64,000 bases of DNA from Apostichopus japonicus. Taxonomy: Eukaryota > Echinodermata > Holothuroidea > Aspidochirotida > Stichopodidae. Positions 27,101-39,700 of this stretch are shown here, in pieces. Under the pieces are notes generated by a model. It was not told the DNA's origin. It made no database searches and saw only the letters and a program-made list of their open reading frames with translations. How positions within the stretch are numbered: the stretch's first letter is position 1; each line of letters starts with the position of its first letter. The position numbers and the translations under genes are program-made. The stretch is from assembly GCF_037975245.1 (NCBI RefSeq), contig NC_092581.1, forward strand, positions 1,808,501 to 1,872,500, given 5' to 3'.

Positions 27101-30100
27101 TCTGACCTCAGGTCCCCGCCTTTTATCCCCCTGACCCTCCCCCTCACTCTCACCATGCCTAGTTTTAACAGGCCAACAATATACCAACTCACTGATAAAA
27201 GAATCCTTTGTGAAGAAAGCTTTCTTCAAGCTGCTTTAAACACATATGTCAGAATAAAAAAAAAAACCAACACGATACAAATCCACCATGACCTTTGATA
27301 TCATCTTAATTATCTAACACTCTCTTTCCTGTTTTCACGACTTGAGCCTTTAATGAAAAGCACAATTCACACCCCCCCCCTCCTACTCCCCTAGTAGGCC
27401 AATATAATTATCAAAAAAAAAATAAAGAAAGAAAAAACTTGATACTGACGAAAGATTCCAAGACAAAATAGATTGGTTCAAATAAATCATTTTATCAAAG
27501 GACTTAAAATTGACATGCCAATTTTTATCATGTTTCAAATATTTTTCTCCTGCAACGATTGTTGAATAGGTCACAATTGTCACATGAATGAAGATAATTT
27601 ACTTGATTGGTCTTCCTTTATCAGAGTCACTTCCAAGTGAGAAAATTGAAAACTTAGGGTCACGGGGAGACACTTGATCATACTGAGCTTAAAAGGGAGC
27701 ACTACATTTAAAGATGTATGGTTGCGTAGGCCAGGAGGAGTAGGTTAAAAGAATCCAGGGGTGTAGCTAAACTTTGTAGAGGTTGGGAGGGCAGAAGATG
27801 TGGAGGTGATTAAAGAGGAGTTGGATATGGAAAATGGGGAGTGGGGGAGGGTAGGAAGGCAAGAAAAAAGGGGAAGAGGTGAGAAGATGGCGAGGGGGGG
27901 GAGGCAGGAGGGGTGGAGGTGATTAAGAAGGGGGAAAGGGGGAGGGTAGGAAGGCAAGAAAAAAGGGGAAGAGGTGAGAAGGTGGGGTCAGGGATGGAGG
28001 TGATTAAGGATGGGTTGGATGGAGAAAAGAGGAATTGGGTGGGGGGGGGTGTGGGGTTAGGAAGGCAAGATGGAGGGGAAGAGGTGAGAAGATGGGCAGG
28101 AATGTTTGGTAAAGGGACACTGGTGGGGGGGTAAACAACTGTAGCTCAGACCTGAGAGAAGATGAAGAGCTGAAAAGAGATGTAGTAGTGAGAGACAGAA
28201 TAGATAGAGACAGAGAGAGAGAAAGATAAATGATGATGTGTGCACTAACTGAGAATGTGGATGCCACTCATGCAGCCCATGGCCATGTCAGTAGTACCTT
28301 CACCATTACCCGACTCTGAGGTGGTAGAGGCGGTTTTCACCACTTTTCGGACACCTTGCGATTTGCTGCGCTGTAACCTTCCCGGGTCGTGGTGGTTGTT
28401 CTTGGTGCGACGCTGCTGCACGTTGGTCGGGCTGGTCGGACCTCCGTTCTGGAATCGGGGAGATAAATCGATGCGAGAGTCTGTCAAATCGTATTATTTT
28501 AAACAGGTAGGTTTATTGGAAGAGGGTTACAGGTGATAATTGCTCGATTTTTATTGTCTGTTTTTTATTCGCCGTAGACTGGGATCGTGGGGGTCGAAAT
28601 TAACTATTATCTACACATTGTAACACTCCTGGCTTAGTCTGGCATGACAGACAACACCCTCAGTATATGACTGTTGACTAGCTGTGAAACCATTGCAGCA
28701 CATAACATTATGACAGTCTCCTTGTATAGTGTGTCCCCACAGAGGATACACAGACATCTTACTCTTGATTGGCTGTTAACTGTGACATCAGGGATGAAAA
28801 CTCAAATAAGTGACTGTGATTGGTCCGTTAACAATGACACATACATTATGACAGTCTCCTGGTATAGTGTGTCACCTAAGAGGATACACAGACATCTTAC
28901 TCTTAATTGGCTGTTAACTGTGACATCAGGGATGAATACTCAAATAAGTGACTGTGATTGGTCCGTTAACAATGACACATACATTGTGACAGGCTCCCTG
29001 GAATAGTATGACATATGTCAGAGTATATCAAAAAATAACTGACTCTGACTGGCTGTTAACCAATACACATAGCAAGCATATGGTAGTTTCCTGGTCTAAA
29101 TCTGACATATATCACATAGGAATTTCCAGTCATCTGACTCAAATCCATCTTAAGACATAAGATAATTGTATCAAAATTATCTATTTTTCTTAAGGGTTGA
29201 AAGTTTCTACTGTCTTTTTAAAAAGTTTCAAAGCTGAACTGACCTGTTCTCCTTGAGGGTGAATGGAATCGTTAACCAGCTGTTCGACTATGTCCGCCAT
29301 TTTGTTTTTCCTTGGCGACCGTGGAGTTCTCTGGTATGGGTCAGCTGACCCATAAAGATCTGGAGTACCCATGTTTAACAGGCAGCTCTTCTGCATGAAA
29401 TCGACGATGGCCAATCCATTGGTCGTGCCAATGGCAAGTCTGTGGAAGGGAGAGTTGGGAGAATTCAACATTGGAACATGAAGTAATCAGCAATCCTTTA
29501 TGAGAAAGGATGTAAACTTAAAGCAACATTCACTGCTTTCACTCTGCTTTAACCTTGGAAGAATATATACAACATTGACGCCATGAAGAAACCAAAAAAA
29601 TATTGAAAGCTCCTTTACGGATATCACATACTTAGCATGCGCATTCTTAAACATTAAGAATTACGGCTGAATTTGTTCCTGGCATCGATTTGTGGAGGCT
29701 AATCACACTACGATGAAAATGACACCTTTAATGTTAGATTTCATTAGATTTGGACAGAGTATTGTACACGTAGCTAACATGACCTGCTCTACGGGCATCG
29801 AGTACCACACGATAACACAGATACAAAATGTCAGTTTTTTCGTAAAAAAAGGGGGAATATCTCACAGTCCATAAGCAGTGTTGACGGCGACCCCCGTCAC
29901 CACTGGTGGTGCCTCGTCGTCGACCCAGAGTAGCTGGCAGCAGAGGTCCGGTTGGTACCCCACCGCTCTCTTGTGGAACCCTGTTTTGACCCTCAGATTG
30001 GGAATGTTATTCCTGCACCCATCCATCGTGGGGTTCGGTTCAGATGCCCCCGGAGAGGGAGGTTCTTCGGGTAGGGTCTGGTTGGATGTCGCTGGAATGC

Positions 30101-33100
30101 TGCTGATGCTGCAGGTGCTTATGGAGCTGGCATTCCGTTTGAGAGCCGCGGGGGCGGAGAGCGGGGGGGCCTCTCCCTCCGGTGTGTCAGGATCTTCGGA
30201 TGTGTAAACGATTGATATCTCCAGGATCTGCAGGGAAGAGACAAAGATGTATAGTCGATATAACTTACAGAAAAATATTGTTCACATGTTGGTGGTCAAA
30301 GAGGAAGGGGGGGTGGGTTGGTGGGTTGCTTGGTTGGGGGGGGGTTTAAGGAAAGAGGCAGAGTGAATAAGAGAATAACCTAGAATGATGAAAGGAATAT
30401 CATGTGATTTGTAGTCATGGAGGATTCAAGGAGATATTACAATTGCTTTGTAGGTTTCTTACCCTTTACACTGAACTGAATCAAAGTGTTTCAGGTGTCA
30501 TGAGAAAAATTGTATCAAAATATTCATAAATGGGGAAAGGAGGGGCCCCCCCACAAAAAAAAAACTGGAACAGCAAGTACCAACAACCATGGCTTTATGC
30601 ATTAGAAATACTCATATTCCATACAGAAAACCTGAACACAATACCAGACAGATCCCTCAAGGGCTAACCTATAAGCAAACTAGCTCAGTGGATCCTTGCC
30701 ACACTGCAGTTTTGGAATATCAAAGACCCCCCCCCCGCCCTTTTGGATGCTCTTGTGCTACTTACCGAGAGTTCTGTGGAGACCTCTATTTTACTGAATC
30801 TGAAGAGTATGATGTGACTGCTGGCGCCCACCACGGCTAGTACCTTGCTCTCTTTACACATGGTGATGAGCTGAATTGCAAAGGGCTCATCGTCCCCGTT
30901 CAAACTTTTCGCCTGCTTCGACTTCTCAAAGATTTTTGCCGTTTTGACTTTGTACAACACCTGCAGCATGACTGTGTGTGGAGTTAACGACAGAGAACTC
31001 ATGTCGGTTTCAAGGGAGCACAAATACAGAGAAGTGAAAAACTGAGACTGCCTCCCAAAAAATGATGTCTTTTTTTTGGGGATACTTTTTCGGCTGAGGG
31101 AAGGAACGCATCCTCAATCACCCTTCTTCTTCAGGGGATGGTAAACTTCAAACCAATGAACCAATGAAGTTGGAAAAAAAAATTAAAATATACCACATTT
31201 CTGGAGAATTACTGGCAGGGTTTTTTGAATGAATTCCTTAATGTGCAATACCAATCCATGGGCAACATCATCCAAATGTCAGCTTTTACTTTGAAATGTT
31301 AAATATGGTAGATAGGAGAAGCATTTATATTGGACATTTGACCCAAGAACTCGGTCTAGGAGGGCTGGGGAGAGGACAGGGCTGAAATGTTACCAGGTTT
31401 TGTTTAGGTTAATGGGGGCTTTGAGGTTGTGAGTTATTGCCACAATAACTCAGATTACAAAGGGTTACGAGAGCTTACCTTGTGATGCGTCCCAGAATTT
31501 GATAGACCCATCTGCATGGCTATTGAGAGAAACAGGAGACAAAGAAAACAAATCATCATATGTCTTAAAAGCTTAGGGTATTATGGTAAGGGGGTATGGG
31601 CTGGGGGCACCCCACACTTTTATCCAAAATAGCAAATGTGCCCTACTGGCAAATAAAATGTGCCCCTTTGATGAAGAACTGTCTTTTGGATATCTTAAGC
31701 CTTTGTTTATTTTAATATTTTATTTTCATAATTTTTTTTTAGCCTGTACAAATGGTCCACTATGAATACACAGTGAGTGAGATACTGTAACATCTTTTGA
31801 CCATATATTATCATGTAAGCTGATGATTTTATAATGTGGGAAGTTGAAAAGTTGAAAACAGATTGAGGGGTTTAAGGAGCCAAGAAAGTTTAACCTGGAA
31901 TGGAATTTAAACGAGTGACCTCAGAAATAAAAAATTCTGTACTTTCACCAACCTATCTAGCCCAATGATGTTTGGGCTCACTTGTATAACTACTCCCTTG
32001 CTAAATGCGGTCTAGTTTCAGGCAACATAACCCATACCCTATAGCTATAGCTGTGGGCTACCACTCATTAATCTTGTTCGACATTACTCGAAAAACAACA
32101 GAGACTAAAATAACGTTAATAGACCACTTTTAGCAAATTGATTCATATGTATTAAAAAAATATCTGAAAAAGTCAGAGGGGATTAAAAAGATGTTTCCAC
32201 GCCACCGGGGAAATCAAATGAAAGTATTCATCTTTCTTTCCTCTGTGTAAAAAGGCTTTTTTAATTTTAAGGACTTTCAAATCATGACTTAGAAAGCCAC
32301 AATTTTGAGGGCATTTCCCTTGTCCTTCCAATAGTGAGGCTAGAAATGTTTGTTTAACAACTATCTTTCCTATAATGTTAACACACAACATTTGAAATCA
32401 GTCCAGGGTTCTAAACTACATGAATGGGTCGACAAATTACACATGATTTTTGTTGCAATACATGGAATAGAAATTGTTAACAGCAGGTACGTTCTTTACC
32501 CTGTGATTATCACTTCCGTATTGCTGCTACCACACGCACCCCATCTGCCACCTTTGATTGGCCAATTCTAAGAAAAAGAAAAGGAAGAGACGAACTCATA
32601 ATTAAGAAATCTGAAAGCAGGAAAACACATTAGACACAAATACGCAATTGTACATACGGTAAAACAATTTTTTATTTGGCGGGCAGATAATTTATGTATT
32701 TTATGGCAAGGCTGCCAACTTCAACGATAGTGAAAGTGTTTCAGGGGTTTACTTGCCATGAAGAGGCCTGACAAGGGGGTGGGGGAAGGGGGCAGGGAAT
32801 ACAGTCCCAGGGCCAAAAAGGTTGCCAGGGGAAGTGTGGAATAAATAATGATGTTTTCACATTTTCATAATACTTTGAAGGAAATGGGAGTCCGTTTAAA
32901 TAGTTGTCCCCAGAACTGACCTGGCTTTTTCATGCCTCTGGTGGTGTTAGGGAAATGGAACACCCCAAACTGGAAAGCAGTTTGTTTTTTAAATATCTTG
33001 AAAAAAGTAAATATCACTACTAAGGGTATTATGTGAGAGTAACACTGGTATTCAATAGCGTATCCACCCATGCTACCAACATGTGCTAGCTACTGGTTAA

Positions 33101-36100
33101 GCTCTCGCCATTTTTATGCTTGGATAATTGAAAGAAGGAAATGAAATGTTACCTTTTGACTGTAGGCTTGCTTTTTCCGATTCAGAATGCTGGCGCCGGC
33201 TGAATAGAACTCTGTGATAAGCTCTGAAGGGCAGTCTGCATAGTACTGTATACATGTAACGGGGGATTCGTGAAGGTCCATTGGGTAGGGATTCTCAAAG
33301 CAAGGGTACCTGAAAGGGTCAAAAGTTCAATGCATAGATAAATACGTAGGTCTTGTACGTTCTCATGCTGTAACACTTAAAGCACACAGTAGGTTCCTTC
33401 TAAGATTATTTATTTATATATTTTTGTGCCCCACAAATTAAATATAATTGCCTGCTTGGTTTCCATTTGCAAAGCTTTGAAGAGTCTTTGTCATTCAAAC
33501 TTCATCATTTCATTTCATTGTAAGTTAAGGATCACAAAAGTAGATTATGTCTTCAGCTATCATGGAGGAGGGGGGGGGGGGTGGAGCACAAGTAGAATGA
33601 CAAAATCCTCTGGACCAAAGTAAACTTTCAATGTCCTATTTTCATACCAATATTTGGCCGCTTTACAGCAAAACAAAATTAAGTTTACTACTTAGGTCTA
33701 GGATGCATTATAGATGCTTAGATGGCACTTTGTAAACAGGATATTGAAAGATGCTAGCTTTACGTTTAAATTGTTAATTGAACAGTTATATTTCAGACTG
33801 TATTTTAATGTACAAGTGTCACCTTCATGACAGGGTTCATATCCTTGAAACATGACCCAAGCTTCTATTTTAACATGGGCCAGGCAATTTCATCTCCATT
33901 TTTCTTTCTTTGCACAGGTTTAAATAATTATAAGGTCAGATCTTTTTAAGTCAATTAGTGGGTATTTTTGGCTGTAATTCAATTTCCATCCTTTTTCTAC
34001 AACACCCCGAATAATTTTTTTTTTGGTCAATTTTAGTATTCCATAAAACCGTTTCCGGAGTAACTGCCCCAGGGTGGTTTTCAGAGACGAAGAATTCCCC
34101 AGACGTGCTGACTTCTGCGGATGGGTTTGACAACTCAGCTGTACCAGCCATTAGTGGCATTTTCAGGGATAATTTAATATCTGACCTAATTAAATGATTT
34201 CTGCAAGGTTGAAAGGTGCAACAGGAAGTTAAAAAATCAATGAGATGGCACGTAAATTGGATCGTGGAAACGACATATTAAGGAACTCAGGCTTTGACCT
34301 CTCTCGATGGTATGTGTCATAAAATTTTTTGGAGGAAGCTGGATGACATCAACGTACGACTCGTACGTTGTCCAGGTTTGGACGACGAAAAAAATCAATT
34401 TCCTGTCTGCATGTCTATATTTGTACGTTCATAGTTGTGTCATGTAAAAATGGAAATAACCTGGTATGAAGCAAGGAGACCCTTCTTTCCCCTGTAAAAA
34501 GTTCCAAGTGGTTTTAAAGCAGGAATACATACCAGTGAGGGTACAGAACTACCAACATAAATATGGTGACTTTAATCGCTGACCTTATTTGTATTAATTC
34601 TCCATAAGATACACGGTATGTAATATTTTTCTTTACAGTTTGTCCTGGTGAAAGGAAACATGACAATGTAGTTTTCCCCCTAGGCTTCACCCGTTACCCA
34701 CCTCCCGACAAGCAACAGAAATGATTTAATCTATTTTCTGGTAACAACAAAATACGATATGTGTTGAAAAAATCCCCCCTTTTTTCTGGTCGGTCACCAG
34801 GTTTTTGGTTATGTTACCACAGTTTACCCAGAATCACTGAAAAGAAGATTGCAAGTAATCCCCCCCCCCCCCCCAATAAAAAATTAACGATTCCACTAGC
34901 TTCTAACAAAAGTTGTTCCCATACACTTGAAAACTAAACTGTAACAGTCAAATATATATCAATTCTACTAAATTCATATCGGTATTGTGTTCACCAAACA
35001 TACACATCTCGCCTACAGTGTACATATTGGTGTTCTATTCACCAAACATACACATCTCTCCTACAGTGTACATATTGGTGTTCTATTCACCAAACCTACA
35101 CATCTCTCCTACAGTGTACATATTGGTGTTCTATTCACCAAACCTACACATCTCTCCTACATTGTACATATCGGTATTGTGTTCACCAAACTTATTCACC
35201 AAACTTACACATCTCTCCTACAGTGTACATTTTGGTATTGTGTTCACCAAACCAACACATCTCTCCTACAGTGTACATATCGGTATTGTGTTCACCAAAC
35301 CTACACATCTCTCCTACATTGTACATATCGGTATTGTGTTCACCAAACTTATTCACCAAACTTACACATCTCTCCTACAGTGTACATTTTGGTATTGTGT
35401 TCACCAAACCAACACATCTCTCCTACAGTGTACATATTCTGTTCACCAAACCTACACATCTCTCCTACAGTGTACATATTGATCTTACTGTCTTTCAGGA
35501 TAATTCAAAAAGATCCCTTTAACTTTGCTATGCATTTGACTTCAATTTAGACATAATCTTGTTTTGACAAATTACATATTAGACCCCTTGTGCCACATAT
35601 TCAAGCATCGTGGTTCACCGTAGGCAAATTAGTTTATCAATGAACCATGTCCAACTGAGGGGATTTAACTCCCGTCATTACAAATTGCTACAAACATATG
35701 CAAGGCTGAACTCAAACTCAACTCAACTCAAAAGAAAATTTCACAAAACTCATAAATCTTGTCTCATTAAAGAAAATTATTTTCATGATTATCTCGTACA
35801 GCCAAAAAAAAAGTTAAAAAACAAAGACAATACAAAAGAATAGAAACGAAAACGTCAAAACAACAACCATCACGACAAATCAAATTCTATCAAGCCGCCG
35901 GTACGCCCGCCCGGCACGGCAGGGTTTTACGGTGTCAAGGTAACGACCGTTTGCATGTCCAAAGATTTGACAAAATTGATTTCCTCTCGTAACAAGGCAT
36001 TCAAGATTTAATCAATCCTGTTTACCGTGCCACGACGTTCGCTCAATCTGTCTTCACATTCGACTCAAATGTCAAGGACCTTGAGGAAAAAAAATTATTC

Positions 36101-36246
36101 TCCGAGACGCACAAGACTACTTTGAGAAAACAAAAATCGGGAAATGGGAAAAGTTCGATGACTTGCAGAATTGATTTGTGAAGACCTCTATGTTTTTTGC
36201 TTATTATTACAAAACCAAATGAAAAGAAGTGACACTGTAAAAATAC

Positions 36247-36296
<50 letters not shown>

Positions 36297-36301
36297 CATA
36301 C

Positions 36302-36333
<32 letters not shown>

Positions 36334-36412
36334 TATATATGTATATATATATATATATATATATACATATATACATATATATATATACATATATACATAT
36401 ATATATATATAC

Positions 36413-36446
<34 letters not shown>

Positions 36447-36480
36447 TATATATGTATATCTATATATATATATATATATA

Positions 36481-36548
<68 letters not shown>

Positions 36549-36560
36549 TACATACATATA

Positions 36561-36599
<39 letters not shown>

Positions 36600-36656
36600 T
36601 ATATATGTATATATATATATATATATACATATATACATATATATATACATATATAC

Positions 36657-36690
<34 letters not shown>

Positions 36691-36726
36691 TATATATGTA
36701 TATCTATATATATATATATATATATA

Positions 36727-36795
<69 letters not shown>

Positions 36796-39700
36796 GCAGG
36801 ACAACAATTTCCAGTCCCATGAGAAGGGAAAGATTATCATCATAACAACAGTGAATGCTACAGATTGCATCCTTTGCGCTTAGCTCAACGATGTAAATCA
36901 CAAAAGCTTTGGTGGTCAAATAACTCCATATTAAAAACTATAAGCACCTTATTGTAGCTGACTTTAAAGGCTACCTCACTTTCATGTCTTCTTTACACAA
37001 CATGGCCACTCTTGGTGGTTGATTAAGGAAAGAATGTGACTTGGATTTGACAGTGGACTCATTTCAGATTTCAGAGGAATTATTAAAGGAAAACCTGTAC
37101 TTGACTTCTTTGAGTTGTAGTAGACAACATAAAGGTAAACAAGATTTAGGAACAAACCAAGGCTTGGATTAACTTCTAGGCATATGCAGGAAACAGGAAA
37201 GTGAGGATATATGTGTTGATTGAAGTCATCACCAGGTTCTAGAACAATTCTATGTGGCTTTAGATGTGGCTTGGACTGAATAAAACTTCCCAGAAACAAT
37301 TGGATTAAGGAAACAGTGGATTAGTCTATGGACTGTATTAACCCTGGTGAGTCAGACAGGAATAAAACACAGAGTAACCTTGGATTGTCTATGAACTATG
37401 ACCTCAAACATGAGTCAGTGTCACCTTAACTTAAGTGTCTATGACTCTCACAGGACATGACACATAACAAAGAGGTGCCTATGTATGTAGCATATAACCT
37501 ATGAATGATGATCACACACCATTCTCTGATACAGCCACGTGGGAAATGTCAATTTTTTTCTTTTCTCTTTTTTTGTATAAATTTTGAGTAAACTGTCGCA
37601 GAAAATGAGACTCACCCATCGCTGGCCAAGTCGACCACGACTAGGTCGCTTTCTAGGAGAACGACAACTGCATAGGGTTCTTCTGGATCTGATGAGAAAG
37701 TGAGGTGAAATAAAACATAATTTGATACTTTTCTTGGCCAAATTGTATTCAATCTCAAGTCTGAGTGTTTTATTGTATTAATGTTATATTATATTTGATA
37801 AATTATAAAGAAATTGATAAATATTTCAACCCATAGCTTCCAATCTGGTCATCCCACATCTCAAGTGTTTCACATGTCACTATGCATAGCCTCCCCTTCA
37901 CATCTCCCTCCTTGTCCTGGAATTGTTGGTATCAAATAATGTTGAAAGTTCAATCAAACTCAACCAAAACAAAAGCTGTTTGAAATTATTTTGTCTACAT
38001 ACAGTTTACTGTCACACAAATCAGAATTTCTTTCTCAATTCATAGTTCTAATTTCGTTGCAATTCCCCCTGAAAGACCTGAAATCGTTTGAAAATAGTCA
38101 ACGCTGGGCATAACCCCCTCGGGTTAATTCCAGAAGCTGTAAACACTACCTTTCTACTAGTTTCCGATACGCTACTGCGAAAGACACGCACGTAGACGCA
38201 AGTCTAGAAAAAAATGTCGGATTAAAAGTCTCAGCGTAGTGGTAGTTAGTTCGGTAGGCTTGTCATTAAGATTTCGACCTGCCAGTTGACTCCCTACAAA
38301 ATGCAAGAGAAGCACAGCCGTACTCCACCTAATCAAATAAATCTAATTAACTTTGATCCATCACAGAGGTCTTCAAGTCCCATGCTACATGTGTTAAAAT
38401 GAAGGTATTACTAAGCTGAGGGGAAAAAGAATTGGGGAAAAAAAAAAAAACCCTGGCAGTTCCATTCCCTATCACGAATACATGTCTCGACTTTTTTTTC
38501 TTTCACACACAGAGGAATGATAACTTACTGCTCGGCCATGGGTTCTCGCAAAGCGTGAGAAAGTCGACCACCGGGTGTTCCATCTCGAGGACAGTGGTCG
38601 TCTTGCCCTGCATGATGGTGATGCTGGGTGTCTGGGAAGCCTTCTCGATGGGTAACCCGCCAGAGAAGAGGATGAATGGATCGCTGGAGGGAGAAAGGAA
38701 GAATATAAAAAATAAAATCAAAAAATCAAAAAGAAGATTTGACATTAGTAAAGCCATAAATCCAGAGGGACAAGTCGCGTTCAACTTTTAGGAGTTACGC
38801 GATGGATCTGGGGAGATCATGTTTTTCTTTCTGACAATCTAAACTGCACTCAAGCTTGCCTAAGGCAGCGGGTCTTTTAGGCCCACAACAGGAGCTTCCA
38901 TGCAAACTGGACCATGACCTATCAGATCCACGCCCTTCAGATCCATGCCCTTCAGAATCAATGTTCAGAATGCAAGAAATGCTAGCTTGGAATATGGATT
39001 TTGGGAAGCATTGAAAACTGTAGATAATACAACTGATGTCAGGACTCAGCCGGTCGGTCGGTCGGTCGGTCAGTCGGTCGGTCGGTTACACCTTATAGCA
39101 CCAGTAAGATACTCCATTCTACGCATAATGTTCTTCCCAGTGCTCAGTCGGTCGGTTGGTCAGTCGGTCAGTCAGTCAGTCGGTCAGTCAGTCAGTCAGT
39201 CTGTTACACCTTTAGCACTCAGTCAGCCACCCTGCCAGACAATGACATATTCAACAAGATCTACACAGACCTACTCAGAGAGTTGCCCAGTAAGATACTC
39301 CATTCTACCCATGATGTTTTTCCCTTTTTATCCCTTTATTTTTAGATCAAAATGAAACCATGACAAGAAAAGTAATGCTTACCTAGAGAGTCTTATATGA
39401 AACATTTCCTCCCTTCTTAAAACAATCACAAATAGGACAATGTCTTACAGTTTTGGTCAATATTCACACAATACACAATATCAACCCTGTTTTTTATATA
39501 TTTTTTTTAAAACTTCAATATTCACGCAACTAGGATAGATTTGTATTGATTTAATATACAGGGTGATGGTGGATCGGTTGTAGTTTATATTTTAGTGAGA
39601 AATGACAGAAAGTCGATACTTGGTTCAATTTAGAGAAAGGAAGCATTGTCATCCACCCAATAAGCGGTAACAGTTACATTGGTGGACGAAATATTAACAA

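Larger units (their letters stand above)
19831..28309 (-). other. Intron 14 of window, 8.5 kb
   Basis: Mostly AT-rich with homopolymer G/C runs (for example 22022-22033, 23120-23128, 25786-25794). An ATCG/GATCG-rich patch at 22985-23390 and a purine-rich minisatellite at 27780-28130 are listed separately. No further exon was found, but alternative linker exons could hide here. Confidence 0.5.
33310..37615 (-). other. Intron 7 of window, 4.3 kb
   Basis: Holds the 48-bp minisatellite and the (TA)n tract. A GC-richer patch at about 35890-35965 stands out (CGCCGGTACGCCCGCCCGGC). A minus-strand frame at 33951-34160 has non-repetitive, coding-like composition but no recognisable domain. Confidence 0.55.

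Noticed and set aside
27745-28267. Frames of 60-90 residues on both strands
   Set aside because: Purine-rich minisatellite; composition-driven.
29878-30207. Plus-strand 109-residue frame
   Set aside because: Antisense shadow of tomosyn exon 12, which has splice sites, phase and family similarity on the minus strand.
33951-34160. Minus-strand frame with unbiased amino-acid composition
   Set aside because: No match to tomosyn, no splice signals in suitable phase and no recognisable domain; left uncalled although it would merit a database search.
34985-35550. Plus-strand frames of 99-187 residues with 16-residue repeats
   Set aside because: The 48-bp repeat period is divisible by three, so stops are absent by construction; unrelated frames are equally open.
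36043-36883. Tyr/Ile-rich frames up to 224 residues on both strands
   Set aside because: Pure (TA)n microsatellite read in any frame.
38235-38295. tRNA-like sequence (TAGTTCGGTAGG ... ATTTCGACCTGCC)
   Set aside because: Box spacing and stems do not fold into a cloverleaf by eye; too weak to call.
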